DNA of 52,141 nucleotides from Candidatus Methylomirabilis tolerans. GTDB taxonomy: Bacteria > Methylomirabilota > Methylomirabilia > Methylomirabilales > Methylomirabilaceae. Every line of letters begins with the position of its first letter. Positions within the stretch are counted from its first letter, which is position 1. Below the pieces are notes generated by a model. It was not told where the DNA came from, searched no databases, and saw nothing but the letters and a program-made list of their open reading frames with translations. Location of the stretch: the NCBI GenBank assembly GCA_019912425.1, contig JAIOIU010000031.1, forward strand, positions 1 through 52,141. Reading direction: 5' to 3'. Below, piece by piece: positions 15,722-22,129 of the stretch. A program made the translations under genes and the position numbers.

Positions 15722-16513
15722 ATGAAAAAAGTGCTCGGATTGGCCGTCGTTCTGAGCGTCGCGCCGGTTGCTCAAGCTGCTGATATTGACGTCGGCAAAG
15801 CGACCGTCGCCACCGTGTGCGCGGCCTGCCACGGCCCGACGGGGGTCAGCGTGAGCGATACCATCCCCAATCTTGCGGCCCAGCGGGCCGGCTACCTCGA
15901 AGCACAACTGAAGACGCTCAAGGAGGGCACACGCAAGAACCCTATCATGAACGCCATCGCCGCCCAACTGAGCCCGGAAGACATGGCGAACGTCGCCGCG
16001 TATTTCGCCGCGCAGCCCGGGCCGCAGGCGGGCGCCAAGTCAAGCTTTCTGCCGAACGTCGCGAAAACCCGCGTGACCTTCCCGGAGGGCTACAAGGACA
16101 CGTTTACGAAGTATCACACGACCAATTTCCCCGCGACCAAGCAGGTGCGATACTACTATGCCAACAAAGCCGCCGTGCAGGCCGCTAAAGAAGGCAAGCC
16201 GCTGCCCGACGGCTCGATGCTGTTCGCCGAGGTCTACGCGGCAAAACTCGACGCCGACAGGAAACCGCTTGTGGGCGGCGACGGCTTTTTCGTGACGGAG
16301 AAGCTCCTCTTCTACACGGCGATGGCGCGAGGAGCAGGCTGGGGCAATGAGATGCCCGATATGCTGCGTAACGGGGACTGGAACTACGCCATCTTCACCA
16401 CCGACAAGCAACACCGACCGGGAGTGAACCAGGCCGAGTGCCTCGCCTGCCACAAGCCGCTCGACAATGCAAGCTATACCTTCACGCTGAAGCAGCTCGC
16501 GGAAGCGAAATAG
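15722..16513 (+). CDS. Diheme protein: cytochrome c fused to cytochrome P460
   Basis: A 263-residue periplasmic protein. The signal peptide ends at about residue 20 (VAQAA). Residues 25-105 form a small class I cytochrome c with CAACH (Cys33, Cys36, His37). The rest is a cytochrome P460 domain, with its own CLACH (Cys240, Cys243, His244) near the C-terminus and the family-typical RYYYANKAAVQAAKEGK and DGSMLFAEVY segments. P460 proteins carry a heme cross-linked to Lys and oxidise hydroxylamine or handle NO in ammonia- and methane-oxidising bacteria. The N-terminal cytochrome could pass electrons on directly. GGAGGGACCCC precedes the ATG, with a palindrome upstream and an attC-like element downstream. 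Confidence 0.87.
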   Translation: MKKVLGLAVVLSVAPVAQAADIDVGKATVATVCAACHGPTGVSVSDTIPNLAAQRAGYLEAQLKTLKEGTRKNPIMNAIAAQLSPEDMANVAAYFAAQPGPQAGAKSSFLPNVAKTRVTFPEGYKDTFTKYHTTNFPATKQVRYYYANKAAVQAAKEGKPLPDGSMLFAEVYAAKLDADRKPLVGGDGFFVTEKLLFYTAMARGAGWGNEMPDMLRNGDWNYAIFTTDKQHRPGVNQAECLACHKPLDNASYTFTLKQLAEAK

Positions 16514-16609
16514 GCCGGGCGACGGTCGGTGCCTTGGCGGCGGCCAAGCTGCCCGCGCCGCGAATGTCCGGAACGGGTCGAATGCGGACACTTGGAGCGT
16601 CACAATGCC

Positions 16610-16670
16610 GCATAACCCATCGCATGGACGGCGACGCGAGGTAAACCGCGCGTCATGCGGGGCGTTGGAC
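16610..16670 (+). other. attC-like integron recombination site
   Basis: A 61-base imperfect palindrome. The left end GCATAAC and right end GTTGGAC fit the R'' and R' core boxes (AAC/GTT). Four unpaired bases on each side follow, like an unpaired central spacer. Then a 13-bp stem (CGCATG-ACG-CGCG against CGCG-CGT-CATGCG) has a single extra G and a 4-base GCGA bulge on one strand only, with loop AGGTAAAC. One-sided extrahelical bases are typical of attC sites. It lies 96 bases after the P460 stop. Confidence 0.55.
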
Positions 16671-16730
16671 AGACCTTGAGGTATGGTGTAGTGCCTGCGG
16701 AATGGTTAGATCCGAAAAGAGGGACGCGCG

Positions 16731-16949
16731 ATGAGTCGCTGGGTGTTGGAACCTGGACATACTGCGGTCGAGTTCTGTGTACGACACATGATGGTCACGT
16801 ACGTTAAGGGTCACTTCAAGGGCGTGCATGGCGCGCTGGAGTTCGATCCGGAGGCGCCCGCCGATCCACCCGGGCGACATCGTACGGTTGGCGCGGATTG
16901 TCCAAGCACCGGTCCGCTCGATCGCCTGACGAGGCGTGGAGCCGATTGA
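16731..16949 (+). pseudogene. Truncated YceI-family protein
   Basis: The first 44 or so codons (SRWVLEPGHTAVEFCVRHMM, then VTYVKGHFKGVHGALEFDPE) match the start of YceI-like lipocalin proteins, normally about 180 residues. After EFDPEAPAD the frame runs into unrelated Arg/Pro-rich sequence and stops at codon 73, so most of the barrel is missing. Unlike most secreted YceI members there is no signal peptide, as in the cytosolic type. AGAGGG precedes the ATG. It is probably a remnant after deletion. Confidence 0.7.
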
Positions 16950-16962
16950 CAGGAGGCCATGA

Positions 16963-17847
16963 ATGAGTCGGCGCGGCCTGTGGTCGTTCATCTTCGTTCT
17001 CATTCTTCTGCTATCCCCAACCTCCTGTCGTGGCGGGACTGAACGAAGCGCACGCGATGAAGATCTTGCGCCTATCAGCGCAGACGAACTGGTCCGGGTT
17101 AAGCGGGTCTACGATGGGGATACCCTTCTTCTTGAAGATGGCCGGAAAGTTCGGTATCTGGGTATCAACGCGCCCGAGTATCAGGAGCCATTCTACCTAA
17201 AGGCTAAACGACTCAACGAGTCGCTCGTCATGGGACGAGAAATCCGATTGGAGTTCGACCGGGAGAGAACCGACGGGTATGGCCGCGTCCTGGCCTATGT
17301 CTATGCGGGAGACGAGATGGTCAATGCCAGGTTGGTTCAGGAGGGATTGGCACACGCCTTCTTTATCGGGCCTAATCGAAAGCATAACGCCTTGCTCCTT
17401 CGACTCCAGGCCGAGGCGCAACTACACAAGGTCGGTATCTGGTCTACCAGAGGCCGGGCAAGAAATCTTAAAATTACGAACGTTCATTCTGCTGATCCGA
17501 CGAAAGGCGACCAATATCCTTCCTACGCTCGGATCGTTAACCTCAGCAACGCGTCGATCAGGTTGGCGGGCTATGTGCTGTCGAGTGAAGGGGGTCACAG
17601 ATACCTCTTCCCTGATGTGAGCGTAGAGCCGGGTTACACAGTCATCGTGTCCAACGAGTGTGAACCAGATGGGGTGAAGGCGAGAGGACAACTGGTCGTC
17701 CACTGGTGCAGCGAGGGTCCAGTCTGGGATCCGAGCGAGGACACCGCCTTTCTCACCGATCCGCGCGGGAACCTTGAGGATACATTCCATTACAAGGGTA
17801 AGCGAGTAAGAAGGTCGGCTTCCAATTCCAAAGACAAGAACCGCTGA
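16963..17847 (+). CDS. Secreted thermonuclease-like (SNase) protein with lamin-tail domain
   Basis: A 294-residue exported protein. A hydrophobic signal (residues 7-20) ends at Cys22 in PTSC, which is a weak lipobox, so it may be a lipoprotein. Residues 43-150 form a staphylococcal-nuclease fold (RVKRVYDGDTLLLEDG); Asp51, Arg64, Glu72 and Arg108 stand where the metal ligand and catalytic residues of the family are expected, while the second metal Asp is Asn69. Residues 165-280 look like a lamin-tail domain (ARIVNLSNASIRLAGYVLSS). AGGAGG lies six bases before the ATG. It may degrade nucleic acid outside the cell. Confidence 0.85.
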   Translation: MSRRGLWSFIFVLILLLSPTSCRGGTERSARDEDLAPISADELVRVKRVYDGDTLLLEDGRKVRYLGINAPEYQEPFYLKAKRLNESLVMGREIRLEFDRERTDGYGRVLAYVYAGDEMVNARLVQEGLAHAFFIGPNRKHNALLLRLQAEAQLHKVGIWSTRGRARNLKITNVHSADPTKGDQYPSYARIVNLSNASIRLAGYVLSSEGGHRYLFPDVSVEPGYTVIVSNECEPDGVKARGQLVVHWCSEGPVWDPSEDTAFLTDPRGNLEDTFHYKGKRVRRSASNSKDKNR

Positions 17848-17943
17848 GCCTGGGCCAGGGAGGATATCCACGCGATAGTATTGGGTAGATCGGAGTAATG
17901 TCTGTCGCTTGAGAATTCAGGAGAGTTGGAGTATCCTTTAGCC

Positions 17944-18261
17944 ATGGCTACAACTGTGGAAAAGCTGGCTGAGCAGGCCATGACCCTACCGACGGAGTCG
18001 CGGGCGCGGCTCGCGGACCTTCTCGTGGAAAGCTTGGATACGCAGGAGCTTGAGCACATCGACCGGCTGTGGGTTGCGGAGGCAAAGCGCAGGCGGGACG
18101 ACGTACGCAAGAGGCGCGTCAAGGCTATTCCAGGGGACGAGGCGCTCCAGAAGGTACGTGACGCCATTCGCCGATCAAATGGGATTTCCACCCGGAAGCA
18201 CTGGAGGAGTACCGGGAGGCAACCCTCTACTACGCAGAGCGCGATCCAGCCCTTGCCCTGA
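17944..18261 (+). pseudogene. Addiction-module antitoxin with lost stop codon
   Basis: The first 77 codons match small addiction-module antitoxins (TIGR02574 type): VEKLAEQAMTLPTESRARLA near the start and IPGDEALQKVRDAIRR at the end, where family members normally stop. Here the expected TGA reads TCA (18175-18177), so the frame runs on for 28 unrelated codons through the toxin gene. Restoring G at 18176 would give both the antitoxin TGA and an overlapping toxin ATG. The antitoxin may still be made with a foreign tail. The start codon has only a weak, distant GGAG. Confidence 0.75.
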
Positions 18262-18475
18262 GATTTGTCGAGGCCGTTGAGGACGCAATCCGCCGAATTC
18301 TCGAATCCCGAAACGCTGGCGAGTCCTTGACGAGGATGTCCGACGCTGCCTTACACATATCTTCCCTTACGGAATTCTGTACACCATCGAACCGGAGTTC
18401 ATCCTTATCGTTGCCGTCATGCATTGTAGTCGCGAGCCGGGTTACTGGCAGCGAAGAGTCGCGACGACACCCTGA
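18174..18475 (+). pseudogene. ParE/RelE-type toxin, start codon lost and frameshifted
   Basis: From ATC at 18174 the frame encodes KWDFHPEALEEYREATLYY, then AERDPALALRFVEAVEDAIR, a ParE-family toxin N-terminus, but the expected ATG is ATC. At about 18307-18310 the frame shifts by one base: with one more C the sequence reads ESPKRWRVLDEDVRRCL and continues through GILYTIEPEFILIVAVMH to CSREPGYWQRRV, the normal toxin end, stopping at 18475. The gene therefore has two independent lesions and is not expected to make toxin. It directly follows its antitoxin. Confidence 0.75.
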
Positions 18476-18630
18476 CCAGCGTCCGGACTCGACAAAGCAA
18501 GTCGGCCTTAGCGTTATGCGCAACGCATGAGGTCGATAAGACCGCCGAGGCTGACAGCGTTTGTCGTCCGGATCGTCTTGATCGATTAGGAGTCAGTGTA
18601 GGGTATTGCGAACCAATTCGTCGCTGAGAG

Positions 18631-19473
18631 GTGGAACTGTCTTGGGAAATCGGCCGCCGGCTTTTATCGGCCTGTAATGCGTCCCACCTAATAGTTGGAC
18701 GGCGCGAGTTCGATAAGGTGCAGACAAGCGTAACTGAAACTGCTGCCAGGCGAAGGCTGTACTTCGCCCACGCATATGGTTATGCGGGTGCTGTAGCGCA
18801 ACTTCTCCGGTCCCCCGAAGGCCGAAGCGACCTCGTCCAGTGGATCGACCGCAATTCTCCCACTTTCCGCTCGGCACTGCGAACACCTGGGAAGCGCTCG
18901 ATCCTTCACGACCTCCTTCATGCCTTGGCCTATTCCGACTGGGAACATCACACCCATCACTGGGACCTCAACTCGCTTGAACAGTTCTTCCGAGATCACG
19001 GAGAACGGATTCCCAGGGACCTTAAGAAGAAAACCGATGGCAATTACGACACGCTCCTCACTCGTCTGGAGAAGCCGCTCGCGAAGCTAGCGGATAGTGC
19101 CTTCCACATCTTGTTTGCCGACCGCAGCACACTATTGGCATTCAATGAGCTCCTCGCAAACGTGATCAGATCGCTCTCTGTCGCTCAATTCCCCGAACTT
19201 CGAGCGCAGGGGCTCCTCCGCCGACCCGCATACATTCCAACGTGGCTTAAGCGTGCGGTCTTCCACCGCGACAAAGGCCGTTGCCAAGTCTGCCATCGCG
19301 ATTTGACAGGCGTCATTAATCCAATATCAAACGCCCAGCTTGATCATATCTGGCCTCTTGCACGATCCGGCTCAAACGACGCAACAAACTTTCAGTTGCT
19401 CTGCTCGCGCTGCAACGCACGCAAGTACGCAAGCACGGGAACCACCTCCGAGGAATACTACGTCTACTGGTAA
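18631..19473 (+). CDS. HNH endonuclease domain protein
   Basis: A 280-residue protein with a helical N-terminal part of unknown role and a C-terminal HNH nuclease domain (about 205-270). Zinc ligands appear as CQVC and CSRC, and the core motif is LDHIWPLARSGSNDATNFQ with the catalytic His in DHI. The only start available is GTG at 18631, six bases after an in-frame stop, with a poor ribosome binding site, so the N-terminus may be damaged or start later. An attC-like element follows the stop by 15 bases, as in an integron cassette. It could act in phage defence or restriction; the sequence does not say. Confidence 0.75.
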   Translation: MELSWEIGRRLLSACNASHLIVGRREFDKVQTSVTETAARRRLYFAHAYGYAGAVAQLLRSPEGRSDLVQWIDRNSPTFRSALRTPGKRSILHDLLHALAYSDWEHHTHHWDLNSLEQFFRDHGERIPRDLKKKTDGNYDTLLTRLEKPLAKLADSAFHILFADRSTLLAFNELLANVIRSLSVAQFPELRAQGLLRRPAYIPTWLKRAVFHRDKGRCQVCHRDLTGVINPISNAQLDHIWPLARSGSNDATNFQLLCSRCNARKYASTGTTSEEYYVYW

Positions 19474-19488
19474 CCAAGAGTACTCGCC

Positions 19489-19603
19489 GCCCAACAAGTT
19501 GCTGATGCTGACGTCTGCGGGTTTCAGCCGCGCGGACGGCCTCAGCCGACACGGATCGTGGTAGCATCTTGCGTGGCCGCAGCGTAGCGGCCATCCGTTA
19601 GGC
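19489..19603 (+). other. Possible attC-like element after the HNH gene
   Basis: Bounded by GCCCAAC (19489-19495, fits RYYYAAC) and GTTAGGC (19597-19603, fits GTTRRRY). Inside, GCTGA and TCAGC frame a stem with CGTC/GGACG, and a perfect TGGCCGC/GCGGCCA hairpin lies near the right end. The length (115 bases) is in the upper range for attC sites and the internal symmetry is not ideal, so this is less certain than the element at 16610. Confidence 0.45.
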
Positions 19604-19658
19604 CGCTCCCTAGGGTAAGCCAGGTTTGTATCCTCTGCCAATGGAGGCAGACAAAGTA

Positions 19659-20102
19659 TTAAGGGATTCGGGCGATTTCGACGTGGAGAATTTTCAGATC
19701 CTCTGCCTCGGCTGCTCGAAGTAACCGCTCGTCGGCTGCAGCAAATGTGATGTCTTCACCGAGTGCATTCTGGAGGCTGATGGCGGAGGCCAGATGAACG
19801 GCATCGAAACCTTTGAGGGGATGACGCCGGATCAGATCGCGCGCAAGAAAGAGGGTGTCGTCGTGCAGCTCCACTCGGACGTAGGCCAGCCAATCGGCTT
19901 CAAATTGCCGGCAGGCGAGAGCATACTGGGCGTCGGAGAGGTGGTCTTCGTGGAGTTTACGGGTAAGACCGGCGTAGACTTCGGCGTAAGCAATCTTGGC
20001 GGTTGCGATGGGCCCCTTTCGTTTCACGAGGGTCTGCACCAGGGGTGAACCCTTTTCGGCAACAAACCGCTTAATAAGGGCGCTGGTGTCCAGGTAGTTC
20101 AT
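19659..20102 (-). CDS. PIN-domain toxin ribonuclease (VapC family)
   Basis: A 147-residue PIN-fold RNase, the toxin of a type II toxin-antitoxin pair. All four acidic metal-binding residues are in place: Asp5 (YLDTSALIK), Glu41 (AEVYAG), Asp100 (GFDAVHLA) and Asp124 (AAADERLL). It overlaps the antitoxin gene by 4 bases (ATGA), the usual coupling. Unlike the addiction module 1.2 kb to the left, this pair looks intact. The cellular RNA target cannot be told from sequence. Confidence 0.9.
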   Translation of the reverse strand: MNYLDTSALIKRFVAEKGSPLVQTLVKRKGPIATAKIAYAEVYAGLTRKLHEDHLSDAQYALACRQFEADWLAYVRVELHDDTLFLARDLIRRHPLKGFDAVHLASAISLQNALGEDITFAAADERLLRAAEAEDLKILHVEIARIP

Positions 20103-20380
20103 CGACGATCTTCGAGGATAGTTCTTGAAATCGGGGTTCCTGTGACTTTGGCCAGGTGGACTTTCTTCACGGGTTTTTCGGTTGGCAACGTAATCACGCC
20201 TTGAGCTGCCAGTTTGGCGAGCCTTGCCTCCCGGCTTACGATGTGCTCTGCGGACTTGATGGATTGGATGAGGGCGATCGGTTTGCCCCGTTCCGTCACG
20301 ATCACTTCCTCGCCTTTCTTCGTCCGCTGGAGGTATTGCGTAAGCCGATTTTTTAGTTCTTTCACGCCGACGCTGCTCAT
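20099..20380 (-). CDS. Phd/YefM-type antitoxin
   Basis: A 93-residue antitoxin. The N-terminal 55 residues form a Phd/YefM DNA-binding domain (VGVKELKNRLTQYLQRTKKG, then EEVIVTERGKPIALI); the C-terminal tail would wrap the PIN toxin. The ATG at 20380 is preferred because GAGGTGAT lies upstream at the right distance and the protein then starts MSSVGVKEL. The longer frame adds three residues from ATG or GTG codons. It would repress its own promoter through the palindrome at 20396-20414. Confidence 0.87.
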   Translation of the reverse strand: MSSVGVKELKNRLTQYLQRTKKGEEVIVTERGKPIALIQSIKSAEHIVSREARLAKLAAQGVITLPTEKPVKKVHLAKVTGTPISRTILEDRR

Positions 20381-20395
20381 AGACATCACCTCGCT

Positions 20396-20414
20396 AGTAG
20401 CTAGAGTAGCTACT
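20396..20414. promoter_or_regulatory. Palindromic operator of the PIN toxin-antitoxin pair
   Basis: AGTAGCTA-GAG-TAGCTACT is a perfect palindrome with 8-base arms, 16 bases upstream of the antitoxin start. It lies where the -10 region of the promoter with a TTGACA -35 box (20426-20431, minus strand) would be, so binding of the toxin-antitoxin complex would block RNA polymerase. Confidence 0.65.
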
Positions 20415-20425
20415 TATAAAAAGAC

Positions 20426-20431
20426 TGTCAA
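20426..20431 (-). promoter_or_regulatory. -35 box of the toxin-antitoxin promoter
   Basis: A perfect TTGACA on the minus strand. At a 17-base spacing the -10 hexamer would be TACTCT, inside the palindrome; it is a weak -10, consistent with a repressed promoter. Confidence 0.4.
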
Positions 20432-20512
20432 TGCTTATCATGTCTGACGGACGGCAAGGATTACGAGTCGGTGCGGAGTTGAAGAAGTAAATCCCGTGGT
20501 GTCCCTCGACCT

Positions 20513-21529
20513 TCACTTTAGGGCCTTTTCAAGGATCTTTCGAAGCTCGGTGCTGGGTTTCGCAAAACCGAATCGATCATTGGGAGAAACGCTATACACC
20601 ATCCCCACTACCTCACGTTTCAGATTAAGCAGCGGCGCCCCACTGCAGCCTTGTTGAATCCCGTCGGACTGAAAGTCGGCACTGAACGCCTGGCCGCCAT
20701 TCAGCGACTTTTCGAAGATTCCGACCCGTCCCCGGATGTCCCCGATCGGCCCACACACGGTGCCGATCACTGTTTCGTTCTGGAGAAGTTCAGGCCGATC
20801 CGGTAGGGTAGCTGTCGGAAGTGGTCGAGTAACTCTCTGCAGTCGGAGCAGCAGGATGTCGGAACTCCCCAGGCGCCTTGCGATGTCGGCAGCATATTCC
20901 CTGCTCAGGTGCATGACTCGGATACTGCCCCCCCTGTCCAGATGCGCGTTGGTCAGTACATACCCTCGAGCGTCCGCGATAAATCCGTGCGCAAAGCTTT
21001 TGACGATTCCTTCACCATCGACATTCTCAACGGTCACGAGGAACGGCGGCGCCTGCTCCAGCGTCCGCCGCATCTCTTCTTCCTCAGGGCGCACGAGATT
21101 GATACTCTCTTTCTCCGCCTCTTTTTGAATCTTCTCGATAGCCTGAATGGCATTGACGCGCTGATTGAGATCCTCGATGCTTCGGGCAATCCGGATCGCC
21201 TCATCGATCTCGCCGCATTCCCCCGCAAGTGAGACGGCAATCCAGTACTGCTGCATGGAACGCGCTAACGGTGAGGCGATGACTCGTGACAGTGTTAAGG
21301 CCTCCTGAAGTACTCGGATGCCGGGCTCTTTAGGAAATGATAGACACATCATCTTGCCGATGCCTGCAAGCGATTGCGTCTGCTCTTCCTTGTCACGTAT
21401 CGAATGGGCCTGTTCCAACAGAGCGGAAAACCTTTTCTCGATCGCCGTCTGAGCCTCACCCCAGCTCAATCCGGGCGCGATGAGTGTAAGGCCCAAGAGC
21501 AAGACCATCATCCGCATTTGCCGTTCCAT
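20513..21529 (-). CDS. Trypsin-like serine protease with N-terminal helical domain, secreted
   Basis: A 338-residue exported protein. The signal peptide ends near LSWGEA (residue 26). Residues 27-145 are helical repeats (SLAGIGKMM, YWIAVSLAGECG, ARSIEDLNQRVNAIQ). Residues 165-338 form a trypsin-like domain with a complete triad: His196 (TNAHLDRG), Asp224 (SDILLLRL) and Ser296 (QQGCSGAPLL). No PDZ domain follows, unlike DegP/HtrA. The gene stands alone on the minus strand, so its substrate is unknown. The first ATG with a GGGGGA stretch just before it is used. Confidence 0.85.
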   Translation of the reverse strand: MERQMRMMVLLLGLTLIAPGLSWGEAQTAIEKRFSALLEQAHSIRDKEEQTQSLAGIGKMMCLSFPKEPGIRVLQEALTLSRVIASPLARSMQQYWIAVSLAGECGEIDEAIRIARSIEDLNQRVNAIQAIEKIQKEAEKESINLVRPEEEEMRRTLEQAPPFLVTVENVDGEGIVKSFAHGFIADARGYVLTNAHLDRGGSIRVMHLSREYAADIARRLGSSDILLLRLQRVTRPLPTATLPDRPELLQNETVIGTVCGPIGDIRGRVGIFEKSLNGGQAFSADFQSDGIQQGCSGAPLLNLKREVVGMVYSVSPNDRFGFAKPSTELRKILEKALK

Positions 21530-21987
21530 TCCCCCGCCCCCCTATTTCGCCTCCGAAAAGAGACTCTTTGATGTCTCTATCCGCGGAGAGAATTGTAACA
21601 CAAAAGGCGCTGAGCCATTTTCCGAAACCGTTCCGGATCGCTGCCACTATTTTCGCCATCACCCATGCGGATTGAACGTCGGATGACCATTGGCGCAGTG
21701 GCTCGGATAAGCAGAATCTGTTGTAGAATCACTTAACCCGCATCTCTCCTGACTCTACATCATTACCGCATTATCCTTTCTCGTGCAGTGTACCCAGCGC
21801 CTTATTGCATTGATTTCGAGGCCGTCATTCCTGCGAAAGCAGGAATCCAGCGTAGAAAGCACTGGATTCCCCCGGATCAAGTACGGGGCAGGCTTGTCAA
21901 GCCCGGAATGACAATCACAGTAAAAGGATTTCTGGGATACTGCACTAGACGGCTCTACGCTTTCAACTCCTCGCAGATCAGTACGGT
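21530..21987. other. Intergenic region upstream of nirBD
   Basis: No coding signal. It contains the 89-bp repeat at 21824-21912 and leads into the sigma-54-type promoter and leader of nirBD. Confidence 0.4.
21824..21912. repeat. 89-bp dispersed intergenic repeat
   Basis: The ends GTCATTCC and GGAATGAC are inverted repeats. The last 49 bases (21864-21912) match 39933-39981 with 7 differences, and the outer end resembles 14492-14519. The blocks TTCCTGCGAAAGCAGGAATC form an inner hairpin. Repeats of this style are found between genes in many bacteria. Confidence 0.65.
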
Positions 21988-22003
21988 TGGTCCCGCTCTT
22001 GCA
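21988..22003 (+). promoter_or_regulatory. Sigma-54 (-24/-12) promoter candidate for nirBD
   Basis: TGGTCCCGCTCTTGCA has GG and GC ten bases apart and a perfect -12 block (TTGCA); the -24 block keeps TGG. Transcription would start near 22014, giving a leader of about 115 bases that includes both hairpins at 22036-22105. This suits NtrC control. Confidence 0.6.
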
Positions 22004-22035
22004 TTCTACGTCCCGGTAAGAAGATTCACATGATC

Positions 22036-22105
22036 TTGCTGCCGGCAGAAAGGCCGGTAGCAAAACTGGCAAAGGCGCCGCGGGAACGTGTCATGTGGCG
22101 CCTTT
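22036..22105 (+). promoter_or_regulatory. nirBD leader: hexaloop hairpin followed by terminator-like hairpin
   Basis: First hairpin 22036-22063: an 11-bp stem (TTGCTGCCGGC with GCCGGTAGCAA, one G-T pair) closed by the six-base loop AGAAAG. After 7 bases comes a second hairpin with 9-bp arms AAAGGCGCC (22071-22079) and GGCGCCTTT (22097-22105), followed by CTTCTT. A hexaloop hairpin before a terminator is the general layout of ANTAR-controlled leaders; the loop has A at position 1 but not the G usually seen at position 4. The ribosome binding site is 15 bases further on. Confidence 0.5.
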
Positions 22106-22129
22106 CTTCTTGGACAGCGGAGGGAGAGG

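Noticed and set aside
22067-22081. A second sigma-54-like match (TGGCAAAGGCGCCGC) upstream of nirBD.
   Set aside because: The spacing is right but the -12 block does not fit TTGC, and the site overlaps the leader hairpin. The element at 21988 fits much better.
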